Below are positions 7,688 through 18,425 of a DNA stretch of 64,000 bases, in pieces (the first letter of the stretch is position 1; each line of letters opens with the position of its first letter). The DNA comes from Niallia taxi (lineage in GTDB: Bacteria; Bacillota; Bacilli; Bacillales; Cytobacillaceae): the NCBI RefSeq assembly GCF_032818155.1, contig NZ_CP102589.1:2838001-2902000 (forward strand), in the 5' to 3' direction. Both the position numbers and the translations under genes were made by a program. The notes under the pieces are model-generated. The model had not been told where the DNA came from and ran no database searches. It worked only from the letters and a program-made list of their open reading frames with translations.

Positions 7688-8747
7688 ATTTAAACCAATC
7701 GGCTTGCTCCATATGAACAAAGGGAATGTCTGTATCAATAAATCCTTCTACTTTTTCAATCAGTAAATTCTCGCCATCGAGCCACTTTGCAAAATCGAAT
7801 TCAATTGGCTTTTGATCACCGCCAAGTACAAACCACGCTTTTTGAGTTTTTGGAAAATAAGCAGAGGTATGGATTGTTCCAGCCCAAGCCCCATACAGCT
7901 TGGAGAATATGCCTGAATCACTGCCATTCAGCAGCTTAAATGCTGCTTCTCCATCCAAATTACCAGTTTGATTTTCCTCGATAATTTCCAATCTTCTTTT
8001 TGAATCATTCAAAACATGACGATTTTCTTCTGTCATGATATTAAAATGATTTGTGCACGAGTACCCTCTTCTGACCTCTACCCGTCTTGGGGAGGTTTCG
8101 ACAATGAATGGAGTGTCACAGCTTTTATCAAACAGTACATAGCTAAAGGAATGACGGTGCGGAATTTCCTTCAGCAAATCAGCCGCTTCTTCGGCAGAGC
8201 CGCAAAGCTCTAAAATAAGCCTTCCGATCATATTGCACACAAAGCCAGTACCAGGGCGTTTTCGATTCATAAAATTATAGCCCATCGTCAAGCCTTTTTC
8301 ATTCATGCCGTCCATTCGCCCTGTTCCTCTTTGGCTAGGGCCGATAATCGCATTCCCCCCGTCTGTCGGTTTAAAAATTGTATATCTGCCGTCATAGGTT
8401 TTTGGATGATAATCATAATTACGGATTAAATAATCATTTCCGACATAAATGGAACAGCCTGACTTGTCAATATCAAGACGGTAGCCGCAGAATTCCAAAA
8501 GCACCCGTTCCATCGGCCAGCCTAATGCATCACGAAACCCTTCCAACTCCTCCCAGATAAGCGGGGCAAATCTAGCAAAAATCTGCCTTGTTTCTTCTAC
8601 ATCTATCGAAAATTTTGGCTTTCTTACCTTCCATTGTTTTTCTCTGTTTTTTACTAGTATAGAGTCCTTGAAATACTCACCCTGTTTAAAGCCAAAATTA
8701 TAATGTGTCCCCCGAAATTGCATAACATCTGCATAAACTTTTTTCAT
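7686..8747 (-). CDS. C45-family (acyl-CoA:6-APA acyltransferase-like) amide hydrolase
   Basis: The ATG at 8747 (site GGGAGGATAC) gives 353 residues of Ntn-hydrolase type. The candidate nucleophile is Cys98 in SGCSIYVGNDYLIRNYDYHP, the pattern of peptidase family C45 and related linear-amide hydrolases. RGTGRMDGMNEKGLTMGYNF matches the usual second block. In most such enzymes the Cys becomes N-terminal by self-cleavage. Here 97 residues precede it, consistent with a propeptide or an AAT-like small subunit. The substrate is unknown; acyl-amide bonds such as lactone- or penicillin-like compounds or bile-salt analogues are possible. It is a single-gene unit with its own terminator. Confidence 0.8.
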   Translation of the reverse strand: MKKVYADVMQFRGTHYNFGFKQGEYFKDSILVKNREKQWKVRKPKFSIDVEETRQIFARFAPLIWEELEGFRDALGWPMERVLLEFCGYRLDIDKSGCSIYVGNDYLIRNYDYHPKTYDGRYTIFKPTDGGNAIIGPSQRGTGRMDGMNEKGLTMGYNFMNRKRPGTGFVCNMIGRLILELCGSAEEAADLLKEIPHRHSFSYVLFDKSCDTPFIVETSPRRVEVRRGYSCTNHFNIMTEENRHVLNDSKRRLEIIEENQTGNLDGEAAFKLLNGSDSGIFSKLYGAWAGTIHTSAYFPKTQKAWFVLGGDQKPIEFDFAKWLDGENLLIEKVEGFIDTDIPFVHMEQADWFK

Positions 8748-8832
8748 TATGTATCCTCCCATCTGTTCTATATTTTAGGATACTGGTAAAAGTAGACGAT
8801 GAAAAGGAATAAGCAATATGAAAACGTGAAAG

Positions 8833-8860
8833 AGCCAGCCCCAAAATTTTGAGGCTGGCT
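8833..8860 (-). terminator. Likely terminator of the chemoreceptor gene
   Basis: AGCCAGCC and GGCTGGCT form an eight-pair stem, extended by CAAAA/TTTTG pairs, just past the stop at 8866. The T-run after it on the minus strand is weak (CTCTTTC). Confidence 0.6.
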
Positions 8861-8865
8861 GCTAT

Positions 8866-10563
8866 TTATACTTTAAACTTACTAATCAGATCTTTTAAGC
8901 TTTCTGCCAAATGAGACAATGCTTGTGCAGATGCTGCGATTTCCTCCATAGATGCAAGCTGCTCCTCTGCTGAGGCAGCGACATTTTGCGAATGCATGGA
9001 TGTTTGTCCAGAAATATTTCGTATTTCTGAAACAGTTGCTGCAACACCCTTAGTACCTTCTGCTAGTATTTCAGATGTTCCCGCCATCTCATCAATTTGC
9101 GCTGTCAAGCTTTCCATAAATTCCATGATTTCCGTAAAGTTTGCTTTTGTCTGCCCGACAATTTCAAGCCCTTCTTGCACATCCAATGTGACTTGCTCCA
9201 TGGAAGCATTTGATTGCACCATATCTGCTTGAATTGTTTTAATAAGTGCTGAAATCTGTGCAGACGATTGCTGGGACTGCTCTGCAAGCTTTCTGACTTC
9301 ATCTGCAACCACAGCGAAGCCCTTTCCATTTTCACCTGCTCTTGCCGCCTCAATCGCTGCATTTAATGCAAGTAAATTTGTCTGATTAGCAATATCTGTT
9401 ATGACATTTGTGATTTTCTCAATTTCCTGTGAACGAGAATCAAGATTTTTTATTGCCTCGCCTGTTTTCGCGACAGAATGATGAATTTCTGTAATCTTCT
9501 GGACTGTTTTATCCACAAAAACTCCACCATTTTTGGCCTTTTCTGTTGCCTTTATGCCAACAGTAGACACTGATTGAGCATTTTGGGCAATAGATTGAAT
9601 TCCATCTGTCACTTCCCCAAGAGCATCAGCACTGTCTTGTACATTTGTTGCTGATTGGTCAGCACCATTTGCAACCTGCTGGATAGATTCGGTAATGACT
9701 TCTGTAGCCTTGCTCGTCTCTTCTGAGCTTGCAGTCAATTCTTCAGAGGAAGAAGCAAGCTGCTCAGATGTTGAGATGACTTCATTCATCATTACTTTTA
9801 AACTGTCCGCCATTTTATTGTAGCTAACAGACAGATTTTTCAGCTCATCAGAGGATTTATCAGAAACACTTGCTGTAAAATCTCCGTTTCCTGCCAGCTC
9901 CAGTGCAGTAGTGAGATTTTCAAGTCTATTTTTAATTGTTCTTGTAAATATGAAAATAACCACAGAAGCAATTACAATCACCACAACCAGCACAATAATA
10001 AACTTTGTTAAGAAAGCAGATAAAATACTGTCGATCATTGCTTCTGAAGCACCGACATACATAATTCCAACAACTTCTCCAGCAGCATTTTTTAGTGGCT
10101 TATATGCTGTCTGATATTCTTTTCCGAGTACATTTGCTTCGCCATAGAAGGTTTTTCCATTTGTAAGTACTGTGTCAATCACTTCTTGAGAGGCTTGTGT
10201 ACCTGTAGCCCTTTTTCCATCTTTCTGTACATTTGTTGCAATTCTCGTATCATTTAAGAAAAATGTAACTGTATCGTCTGTTTCCTTACCAATCAAATCT
10301 ACTAACTGGTTGTTATCATTTATAACAGTTTCACCCTTTAAAAGCTTGTCCCCCACGACAGTCCAATCACCAGGGTATTTACTGTCAACATAGTTGTAAC
10401 CAAGTGCAAGGTCACCCTTCGCTTTTTCTATCGCAAATTCCTTTATCCCCTTTGTAATCTCACTATGTGCCAAAAAACCGATCACAACGGATAAAACAAT
10501 TATTATAGCAAATACAATTAAATTAATTTTTGTGCCTAACTTTAATTTAAGCTTTAACTTCAT
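8866..10563 (-). CDS. Methyl-accepting chemotaxis protein with extracellular Cache sensor
   Basis: From the ATG at 10563 the protein has 565 residues. A basic N-terminus leads into a first membrane helix ([20 protein letters not shown]). An extracellular single-Cache domain of about 150 residues follows ([20 protein letters not shown] marks its last strands), then a second membrane helix, a HAMP linker and a long coiled-coil signalling domain. The signalling domain carries the conserved hairpin tip ([31 protein letters not shown]). It senses an external ligand and controls CheA. No methylation-helix defect is visible. The ligand is unknown. A start four codons earlier is possible, but its AAGGG abuts the codon. 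Confidence 0.9.
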   Translation of the reverse strand: MKLKLKLKLGTKINLIVFAIIIVLSVVIGFLAHSEITKGIKEFAIEKAKGDLALGYNYVDSKYPGDWTVVGDKLLKGETVINDNNQLVDLIGKETDDTVTFFLNDTRIATNVQKDGKRATGTQASQEVIDTVLTNGKTFYGEANVLGKEYQTAYKPLKNAAGEVVGIMYVGASEAMIDSILSAFLTKFIIVLVVVIVIASVVIFIFTRTIKNRLENLTTALELAGNGDFTASVSDKSSDELKNLSVSYNKMADSLKVMMNEVISTSEQLASSSEELTASSEETSKATEVITESIQQVANGADQSATNVQDSADALGEVTDGIQSIAQNAQSVSTVGIKATEKAKNGGVFVDKTVQKITEIHHSVAKTGEAIKNLDSRSQEIEKITNVITDIANQTNLLALNAAIEAARAGENGKGFAVVADEVRKLAEQSQQSSAQISALIKTIQADMVQSNASMEQVTLDVQEGLEIVGQTKANFTEIMEFMESLTAQIDEMAGTSEILAEGTKGVAATVSEIRNISGQTSMHSQNVAASAEEQLASMEEIAASAQALSHLAESLKDLISKFKV

Positions 10564-10713
10564 GCTTCTTCCCATCCCTTAACAGTTTAGCAAATTATTT
10601 TGCTAATGGTTGTATCGGTACAATTAAATAAAGTTTTATAGCTTTTTAAGGCAATAGAAAAATATTGTTGTATAACAGAGGAAAACCCTCCCACAACTTC
10701 TATATATTAGAAA

Positions 10714-10756
10714 AAAAGACGGTAAAAAAGCTTATATATATGCTTTTTTACCGTCT
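10714..10756 (-). terminator. Strong intrinsic terminator of the DUF1593 gene
   Basis: AGACGGTAAAAAAGC and GCTTTTTTACCGTCT form a perfect 15-pair stem with a ten-base AT loop, followed by a T-run on the minus strand. It lies 20 bases past the stop at 10776. Confidence 0.85.
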
Positions 10757-10775
10757 CAGTATCCTATTTATACCA

Positions 10776-12377
10776 TTATTTCACCGTTAAGATGACTCTT
10801 TGATAATGCTTTAACTCATGAGCTCCATCATCCTGTACTTCTACGATTATATGAAGAGTATCTCCAGATTTCGCATCATCTGGAACAGTGAAGCTAACAG
10901 TATCACTGTCCTTGCCTGTTAGTTCAATCGTATCTGTTGTTTCTCCTTCTGCCAGTTCACGTTGAAGACCAAGCTGAAGACCATCAACAACTTCAGGGAC
11001 TGTATCTTTTTTGGCTACCTTTGACTCTTCGTACGTATCTGCTTCAAAGTATCTCCACCATTTAAAGGACAGCTTGTCACCATCAGGATCACTGCCTTTC
11101 GCATGCAACGTAACCTTCTCTCCCTTTTCCACTGTTAAATCCAATCCTTCTGTGACTTCAACCGTTGGGTTATGGTTTGCATCCTCATAACTTTCTGCCG
11201 TCAGCCAATCTGCGCGTGCTGCAAAGTCGCTTTGAATATCATCAAACCAGCGTGTTAAGGAGTACTCTGCTTCGTATCTGTTTGCGTATACATTAAAGTC
11301 TGTAACAGTGTTTTTATATACCTTGCTGCTGACAGCATCAAAGCGGCCGCCCCAGCCTCCATATGTCGGATCTTCTAAGCTTCTTAGTCCGTTGTCAATT
11401 AAGTAGAAGAAGGATGGAGAATCACCTTCAGAAATAAAATCATATTTATTATATTGAGGGTTTTTCTTTAAGTATTCTTCTGTTCCGCGCTGCTCCTCAA
11501 AAAGCTCTCCTTCAATCATTTTACCATCACCCATTAACGCATACATATCCATTAACGGTCCATGGCCGACAATATTCTCTTTATGCCAATCACCTGTCAG
11601 CTTTGTGTTCAACTCTTCTGAATGTAATTGCCAAGCGTAAGCGAAATGCCAAAAATTCGAAGTATCATTAATGATGCGGATATCTGGCCAATTTTTCGCA
11701 ATATACTTGCTATAACTGTCATCCTGATCCAAAATAATGTAAAGCACAAGCTTATCACTTACTTTTGATTTTACACTTTCCCAATCATCTGACTTGCTGT
11801 ATTCTTCTTCAATTGATTTCAGTGCACGAGCAGTTGTGTTAGTTCCACCCCATGTCTGTACATATAAATCACTGTCGTCATCATTAAGGAACAGCTCCTT
11901 TAAAAACTGGGAACCATCTGTTTCTTGTTCCATTTCACCTACATTTGATATATTGCCAATCTTTGTGATGCTGCGCAGATAATCCGGTTTTGGGTAGCCG
12001 TCTGCATGTTTTTCAAGATTTGGATAGGCATCCTCATAGGCATCTATCATATTGGTCAGCCACTCTGTACCCGTCCATCTAAATGGCTCAATTCCTTTGT
12101 CTTTATCGCCTGCATAATGGTAAACAGAGCTTGTTAACACGATTCCTTCTAAATTCATCTCATTTGCATAAAGTAAGTAGCGAAGAACAGAGTTCATATC
12201 ATCCACTTCTCCATCTGTAGTAATAACCGTTCTTGCCTTTTGCTTTTCTGCTGTTTTCGTATCTGTATCTGTTTTTGGTTCACTTGCAGGACCGCTTTCC
12301 TCCTTACTACTGTTTGTGCAGCCAGCAAAAATAGCACAAACAAGCAGCAATAACACGATTAATCCTGTTCTTTTCAT
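10776..12377 (-). CDS. DUF1593 nucleoside hydrolase-like lipoprotein
   Basis: The ATG at 12377 (GAGGGGATGAAGGA ahead) gives 533 residues that begin with a lipoprotein signal (LIVLLLLVCAIFAGC, lipobox FAGC). The mature part starts with a Ser/Glu/Lys-rich tether. The main domain has TDGEVDDMNSVLRYLLYAN, an Asp-rich metal loop like that of inosine-uridine nucleoside hydrolases, and matches DUF1593. A C-terminal Ig-like beta domain follows (TVEKGEKVTLHAKGSDPDGD). Relatives occur near polysaccharide-degradation genes and are sometimes called cellulose-binding proteins. A surface-anchored glycosidase acting on N- or O-glycosides is a fair guess. It is monocistronic, with a strong terminator. Confidence 0.8.
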   Translation of the reverse strand: MKRTGLIVLLLLVCAIFAGCTNSSKEESGPASEPKTDTDTKTAEKQKARTVITTDGEVDDMNSVLRYLLYANEMNLEGIVLTSSVYHYAGDKDKGIEPFRWTGTEWLTNMIDAYEDAYPNLEKHADGYPKPDYLRSITKIGNISNVGEMEQETDGSQFLKELFLNDDDSDLYVQTWGGTNTTARALKSIEEEYSKSDDWESVKSKVSDKLVLYIILDQDDSYSKYIAKNWPDIRIINDTSNFWHFAYAWQLHSEELNTKLTGDWHKENIVGHGPLMDMYALMGDGKMIEGELFEEQRGTEEYLKKNPQYNKYDFISEGDSPSFFYLIDNGLRSLEDPTYGGWGGRFDAVSSKVYKNTVTDFNVYANRYEAEYSLTRWFDDIQSDFAARADWLTAESYEDANHNPTVEVTEGLDLTVEKGEKVTLHAKGSDPDGDKLSFKWWRYFEADTYEESKVAKKDTVPEVVDGLQLGLQRELAEGETTDTIELTGKDSDTVSFTVPDDAKSGDTLHIIVEVQDDGAHELKHYQRVILTVK

Positions 12378-12572
12378 GTCCTTCATCCCCTCTTTCTGTT
12401 TAGTAGGCATGATTTTTGTTAATAAAAAACAAAAAACCCAAACAAGCACATGAAAATCCATGCATTTGTTTAGGTTATGCCCGATAGGTAACATTCCTGT
12501 TTCGCATATGTAATTAAGCGATTACAAGATAATGCTATCAGTTTATTAGAGCGCTTTCATCAAACTTTTCTC

Positions 12573-13223
12573 CTATTTTCTCCAATTTACGATAAGCTTG
12601 TATGGGTCAAGCTCCTCCTTTTCATCGGGAACGTACATCTCTCGATCATGATAGGGCAGCTGAAGATTATCCCATTCTTTATGTGTTTCTGGTTCACCAG
12701 GCAGACATTTTACATAAAGATCATAGCCCTCCCAGTCACTAGTCGATACACAAGCCCTGCCCTCCCCATAAGTAAGTGCCATATCTATGGCGTTTTTGAG
12801 CTTGACTAATGCCTCCCTATTGCCAACAATTAAACTGTCATCATGCCAGTACCTTTGCCCATATAGATGCAAAAATGGGTCTATTATCGTTTCTTCGTTA
12901 TATTCCTCCAGCGCCTTTTCAAACTTTGGAATAAGCGCTTCATGAGAAAGATCTGTTGAGCTTACATCCAGGTTAGGGCTGCTTATTCCAAATATTTCTT
13001 CCATGTCCTGCAAAAAAGGCGTGGCTTCTACAAAAAGCACAACTGCATCTTTAAAGAAGTAAGTACGAATTATCGTATTCTCTTTTTTGTATGTTGCAAA
13101 GGACAAACTCGGCGATAGTTCAATCAAATCAACTCGTTTTATATGTTGCTTTTTTCTTTTCTCTAAGTTGCTTGTTAATGTTATGCTTGTATCAATTCCG
13201 ACAAATAACGTATTAACATCCAT
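12573..13223 (-). CDS. Uncharacterised 216-residue protein
   Basis: I do not recognise a family. The protein is soluble, acidic and without signal peptide or membrane helix. It starts with strand-rich segments (MDVNTLFVGIDTSIT..., YKKENTIIRTYFFKDAVVLFVEA) and has a Trp/Tyr-rich C-terminal half with YGQRYWHDDSLIVGN and DWEGYDLYVKCLPGEPE. The start ATG 13223 has a good GGAGGGG site. It lies 16 bases behind the AHSA1-type gene on the same strand, so the two are probably one transcript. A phage-like or immunity-type role is possible but has no direct support. Confidence 0.65.
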   Translation of the reverse strand: MDVNTLFVGIDTSITLTSNLEKRKKQHIKRVDLIELSPSLSFATYKKENTIIRTYFFKDAVVLFVEATPFLQDMEEIFGISSPNLDVSSTDLSHEALIPKFEKALEEYNEETIIDPFLHLYGQRYWHDDSLIVGNREALVKLKNAIDMALTYGEGRACVSTSDWEGYDLYVKCLPGEPETHKEWDNLQLPYHDREMYVPDEKEELDPYKLIVNWRK

Positions 13224-13239
13224 GATAATCCCCTCCTTT

Positions 13240-13713
13240 TCATGGCTTCATTTGCTGATATTTTCCGTATAATTCCGCCCACTTTTCCCTCGGAAAATCG
13301 ATTACTTCCCCGTCCAGTAAAGAAGTTAACACATCTAAAGATACATGCCAGCCAGCTAAATCTTTAGGCGTATGATCTGTCCAGTAAGGGATAGATTCCA
13401 ATAAAACAAGGCTGCTGCCCGCTCTTGTTGGAGATATCTCGAATCGGACACTTCCCTCTCCCCATTCGTATTCAAGGAGAACACCTTCCTTGAAATCCAA
13501 GATGTGCATTTCAATGGAAGTATCTGTACCATCCCTCATATAAAAGCGAATGCATCCCCCTATACGAAGGTCTTCTGCTTCAAGATTATGAAACCAGGCT
13601 GCTAATTTTTCATTTTCTGTCAATGCAGACCATACATGCTCCACGTTATAACGAAAACTACGTTCAAATATTGCTGTATATCCTTCTTCGACTTTTTTTA
13701 TGTCTGCGAGCAT
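13240..13713 (-). CDS. AHSA1/SRPBCC-domain protein
   Basis: This 157-residue protein shows the START-like pattern of AHSA1 proteins: FERSFRYNVEHVWSALTENEKLAAWF near the N-terminus, GGCIRFYMRDG in the middle, VLLEYEWGEGSVRFEISP, and a C-terminal helix (AGWHVSLDVLTSLLDG). The fold forms a hydrophobic pocket, and members bind lipids or small hydrophobic ligands, or act as stress-related co-chaperone-like proteins. It is the first gene of a likely pair with the unknown gene at 12573. A second, unrelated SRPBCC gene occurs at 19328. Confidence 0.8.
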   Translation of the reverse strand: MLADIKKVEEGYTAIFERSFRYNVEHVWSALTENEKLAAWFHNLEAEDLRIGGCIRFYMRDGTDTSIEMHILDFKEGVLLEYEWGEGSVRFEISPTRAGSSLVLLESIPYWTDHTPKDLAGWHVSLDVLTSLLDGEVIDFPREKWAELYGKYQQMKP

Positions 13714-13880
13714 CTTTTTTCTCCTTTCAACCTAATGTAAAATGCTTCTTTTATTATAAACCGACAAATATATTTTGAATATTATCCATGGAAACAATTA
13801 GTATATTTGATCCTTTTTTACACATAATAATCTCGTGCAAAGAAGGCGCAATCGCACAAGAAAGAGAGAGTACTTCCCAG

Positions 13881-14981
13881 ATGATGAAGGAAAATATATC
13901 GTTAAATCAGCTGCTTGCTTTAATCATTGGCTTTAATTTGGGAAGTTCTGTCGTGCTTGGAATTGGTCTTCTAGGAAAACAGGCAGCATGGATAGTAGTC
14001 CTCTTCTCTTCCTTTATTGGCTTGGTAATTGTATTAGCCTATTATTTTATGTCTTCATTTTCTCCAGATAAGAATTTATACGAGATAATGGAAATCTGTA
14101 TCGGCAGACCACTCGCTGTTATAGGCAGTATTATTTATGTCCTATATTTTTTTTATATGGCATGCAGGGTCATCCGAGATTTTATTGAGCTGACCTCGAC
14201 TGTCATATTGCCAATCACGCCGATCGAGGTATTAACATTAGCGTTGGTATTAATCATCGGCTATATATTATATTTAGGTGTTGAGGTACTTGGGAGAACA
14301 ACGGAAATTTTCACTCCCTATTCGATTCTTTTTATCATCTTATTGGCTATTTTTCTTTATGCGAGTAAAAACTTCTCTATTGATAAAGTCACGCCAGTAT
14401 TGCCGGATGGTGTTAAACCGTTAATAAAGATTATTTTCCCGTACGAACTTGTACGTCCATACGGACAAATTATCGCATTCACTTGTATATTTCCATTAGT
14501 AGGAAACTTTAAAAAAGGCAATAAAGTTTTAATTTTTGCGATTGCTTTATCATCCTTTTTTTTAACAGTCTCAACATTGTTTGTCAGCCTTTCACTAGGA
14601 AGCAATATCGCATCAAGAGCAGTATTTCCCTTATTAAGTGCTACTCGTTTAATCTCAATTGGTGAATTTATTGAACGTATCGATGCATTTACTGTTTTCA
14701 TTATTATGCTGGGTATCCTCGTAAAAAGCTCGGTCTTTATTTTTGCAGGATTAAAGGGTCTAGAGTATGTATGTCATATCCCCTATAGATACTTCATCAT
14801 GCCTGTTGTATGCATTATTTCTTTGTTCACTGTGTTTATTGGCAGAGGAATAACGGACCATGTACAAGAAGGTTTTAAAGTAGTGCCATTCCTTTTAAAC
14901 CTGCCATTGCAATTCATAGTTCCTGTCATCCTGTTGGCTATTTTATTAGGGAAAAAGGCAACAGGTAAACTAAAAAATTAA
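13881..14981 (+). CDS. GerAB-type spore germination permease (orphan)
   Basis: From the ATG at 13881 the protein has 366 residues with about ten membrane helices. It matches GerAB/ArcD-like endospore germination proteins, whose N-terminus typically reads like this one (ISLNQLLALIIGFNLGSSVV). A longer frame from 13788 has no ribosome site and adds a non-family tail; the weak site AAGAGAGAG favours 13881 or 13884. In germinant receptors the B subunit is the nutrient-sensing membrane part and works with GerAA and GerAC in the spore inner membrane. Neither partner gene is adjacent here, so it is an orphan B subunit or serves a receptor encoded elsewhere. Confidence 0.85.
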   Translation: MMKENISLNQLLALIIGFNLGSSVVLGIGLLGKQAAWIVVLFSSFIGLVIVLAYYFMSSFSPDKNLYEIMEICIGRPLAVIGSIIYVLYFFYMACRVIRDFIELTSTVILPITPIEVLTLALVLIIGYILYLGVEVLGRTTEIFTPYSILFIILLAIFLYASKNFSIDKVTPVLPDGVKPLIKIIFPYELVRPYGQIIAFTCIFPLVGNFKKGNKVLIFAIALSSFFLTVSTLFVSLSLGSNIASRAVFPLLSATRLISIGEFIERIDAFTVFIIMLGILVKSSVFIFAGLKGLEYVCHIPYRYFIMPVVCIISLFTVFIGRGITDHVQEGFKVVPFLLNLPLQFIVPVILLAILLGKKATGKLKN

Positions 14982-14987
14982 CAAAAC

Positions 14988-15022
14988 AAAAACAGTGCCT
15001 TCCAAGAAGACACTGTTTTTTT
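14988..15022. terminator. Bidirectional terminator between gerAB-type and bgl genes
   Basis: AAACAGTG/CACTGTTT with an inner CTTC/GAAG pairing, flanked by A-run and T-run, sits between two convergent genes (stops at 14981 and 15026). Confidence 0.8.
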
Positions 15023-15025
15023 CCA

Positions 15026-16516
<1,491 letters not shown>

Positions 16517-16535
16517 CTAGCATTTTTTAAATAAA

Positions 16536-16556
16536 ACTGGTCTGATTAAGACTAGC
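16536..16556. promoter_or_regulatory. RpiR-type operator site 1 (imperfect palindrome)
   Basis: ACTGGTCT-GATTA-AGACTAGC has the same 8-5-8 layout and the same left arm as the perfect site at 16659. It lies 56 bases ahead of the bgl start codon. It is probably bound by the RpiR protein encoded just upstream. Confidence 0.6.
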
Positions 16557-16658
16557 TTTCCAATTAGACATTTACGATATGATCCCATTATGAAAGAAAG
16601 CTTTTTAGAGTCATAATATAAGGTACTTATTCATAATCGGTTGCTGTCAAGTGATTAA

Positions 16659-16679
16659 ACTGGTCTGGTTGAGACCAGT
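16659..16679. promoter_or_regulatory. RpiR-type operator site 2 (perfect palindrome)
   Basis: ACTGGTCT-GGTTG-AGACCAGT is a perfect eight-base palindrome with a five-base centre. It ends at the first base of the RpiR stop codon, about 120 bases from site 1. Two sites at this distance could support cooperative binding or looping over the bgl promoter. Confidence 0.65.
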
Positions 16680-17419
16680 TAATAGCGATAAAACAGCACA
16701 TCAAACAGCCTCAATAGTGTATAGCTGCTGACACTTGAGTTTTCTATTTTGCCACATTGGATAATTTCATCAAAAACGGCTAATTTGCCAAGCTCACCAG
16801 AGAAAGTAATCAGCAGTTTTTGACCTTTTGCTGCTTTAAATTTTTCTATGAACGGAAAATACGAAGATAATATATTACCTTGAATCGATATTGTAATAAT
16901 TAAATCATCCTCATCCAGTTCTGTTAATGCATCCATCTGCTTAAAAAAGTTAGTGCCGCATTCACTTAATTTCCCTAATAGAAGCAGCTTTTTCTGCAGC
17001 TCCATTGCTTGAACTTGGTATTTCTCAAATCCTAAAATAATAATTCTGTTTGACTTTTTAATACGCTGAACGATGCGATCAATTTGTTCAATCGGAATTT
17101 GGTCAATAATGGCCAAGTTTTCATTTAATTGCATAAACAGCTCATTTGTATGTAATGGTGTATTATTCGCTTCATGTAATGATGCACCAATTGGAATGTT
17201 GACACTGTTGCGCATACTTGAAAAATTGCGAAAACCGATTCTTTTGCAAAAACGGTTAATCGTTGATGGCGCCACATGACAAGCATCTGCCGCACTTTCT
17301 AGTGAAAAGCTTTCCAATTCATGAATATGTTCTAAAAGACCTTTTGCGACATGATAATTAATATCTTTGTTCAAGGAATTATTAATATATGCCAACAGCG
17401 TATAAATCAGCTGCTCCAT
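16679..17419 (-). CDS. MurR/RpiR-family sugar-phosphate-responsive regulator
   Basis: The protein is 246 residues from the ATG at 17419, a few bases behind GGTGG; a GTG three codons earlier is possible. The N-terminal helix-turn-helix (VAPSTINRFCKRIGFRNFSSMRN) and the C-terminal SIS sugar-isomerase fold (RIIILGFEKYQVQAMELQKKLL, LIITISIQGN) identify an RpiR protein. It is on the short side, because the last SIS helices look abbreviated. These proteins sense phosphosugars. It sits directly upstream of the 6-phospho-beta-glucosidase gene, with palindromes at both ends of the gap, so it very likely controls that gene. Confidence 0.85.
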   Translation of the reverse strand: MEQLIYTLLAYINNSLNKDINYHVAKGLLEHIHELESFSLESAADACHVAPSTINRFCKRIGFRNFSSMRNSVNIPIGASLHEANNTPLHTNELFMQLNENLAIIDQIPIEQIDRIVQRIKKSNRIIILGFEKYQVQAMELQKKLLLLGKLSECGTNFFKQMDALTELDEDDLIITISIQGNILSSYFPFIEKFKAAKGQKLLITFSGELGKLAVFDEIIQCGKIENSSVSSYTLLRLFDVLFYRY

Positions 17420-17520
17420 TTTTACCACCTCGAATGCAATTCTACCATAATTTCCGCAGTTGCTGAAACTTTTGCACTAAGAAATTGCGGTAGCAATTGT
17501 GGGGAGTGTTTAGTTGCTGC

Positions 17521-18396
17521 TTATGACAGTACCGCAATTTTTTCCTTAAAAAAAGAAATGAATAAACTTACTTCCTCTGTTTTTACCTTTGATAATAAAT
17601 AAGTCGACGAAGCTGGTGGCAAAACTTTATCTGGTCTCACTTCCATCAGCTTTTTCTCGTTTAATTCTTCCATAACAGTAGTATAAGGAAGATATGATAC
17701 GCCAAGTCCTTGTTCAATAAAGCGCTTTGTTATTTCCATTTGATTAACCTTCATTGTCCTAATAAACGGATAGCTTCCTTTTACAGTCCGCTGTAATTCC
17801 TCCCAGTACTCTGGATGATTATGAGTAATGAGCCTGAATGTCGTTAATACATGCTGTTCACTTAACTTTAAAGATTCATGATATGGTGCGACGAGTATCA
17901 CTCTGTCCTGATGGAGCGCTTCAACCTGAACAGTGGATTGTATAGGCTTTAGTCTGGATATCCCAATATCTGCCCTCGACATACTTATTTCTTCACCAAT
18001 TTCATAAGAGCTGACAATATGCACAAGCACCTCGATATCTGGATATTCATCCATAAACTTTCGCAAAATCATCGGCAGTATACTTGAGGCAATTTGTGGT
18101 GCTGCTGCAATGACAAGCTTTCTCACATATCCTTGCTTCCATGCTTCAAAACCCTCTAAGCCTTGTTCGTATTGATGAAAAATCTCTTTTGCAACTGGAA
18201 GGAAATGATGCCCTGCTTGTGTAAGTACGATTTTTTTACCAACTCTATCGAACAACTCTATATTCACGGCTTCTTCTAATCTCTTAATATGCTTCGTAAT
18301 CGCAGGCTGTGTCAAAAAAAGCTCTTCTGAAGCAATTCGGAAATTTTCATGCTCTGCTGCCACAATAAATGTTTTTAGCCACTTAATATCCATCAT
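17521..18396 (-). CDS. LysR-family transcriptional regulator
   Basis: The 291-residue protein has a standard LysR N-terminal winged helix (LKTFIVAAEHENFRIASEEL, TQPAITKHIKRLEEAV, LFDRVGKK) and a periplasmic-binding-like effector domain (VIAAAPQIASSILPMILRKF, ADIGISR). It is divergent from a methyltransferase gene, with 119 bases between the starts. That gap holds a T-N11-A palindrome of LysR type, so it probably controls itself and the methyltransferase. The effector is unknown. Confidence 0.88.
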   Translation of the reverse strand: MMDIKWLKTFIVAAEHENFRIASEELFLTQPAITKHIKRLEEAVNIELFDRVGKKIVLTQAGHHFLPVAKEIFHQYEQGLEGFEAWKQGYVRKLVIAAAPQIASSILPMILRKFMDEYPDIEVLVHIVSSYEIGEEISMSRADIGISRLKPIQSTVQVEALHQDRVILVAPYHESLKLSEQHVLTTFRLITHNHPEYWEELQRTVKGSYPFIRTMKVNQMEITKRFIEQGLGVSYLPYTTVMEELNEKKLMEVRPDKVLPPASSTYLLSKVKTEEVSLFISFFKEKIAVLS

Positions 18397-18406
18397 ACCC
18401 GCTCTC

Positions 18407-18425
18407 TAATAACCAACTGTTATTA
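18407..18425. promoter_or_regulatory. LysR-type operator in divergent intergenic region
   Basis: TAATAAC-CAACT-GTTATTA is a perfect seven-base palindrome with a five-base centre. It contains the T-N11-A motif of LysR binding sites and lies 11 bases ahead of the regulator's start codon. Confidence 0.6.

Noticed and set aside
13788..13880. Longer start for the GerAB-type protein
   Set aside because: No ribosome site at 13788 and the added 31 residues do not match the family.
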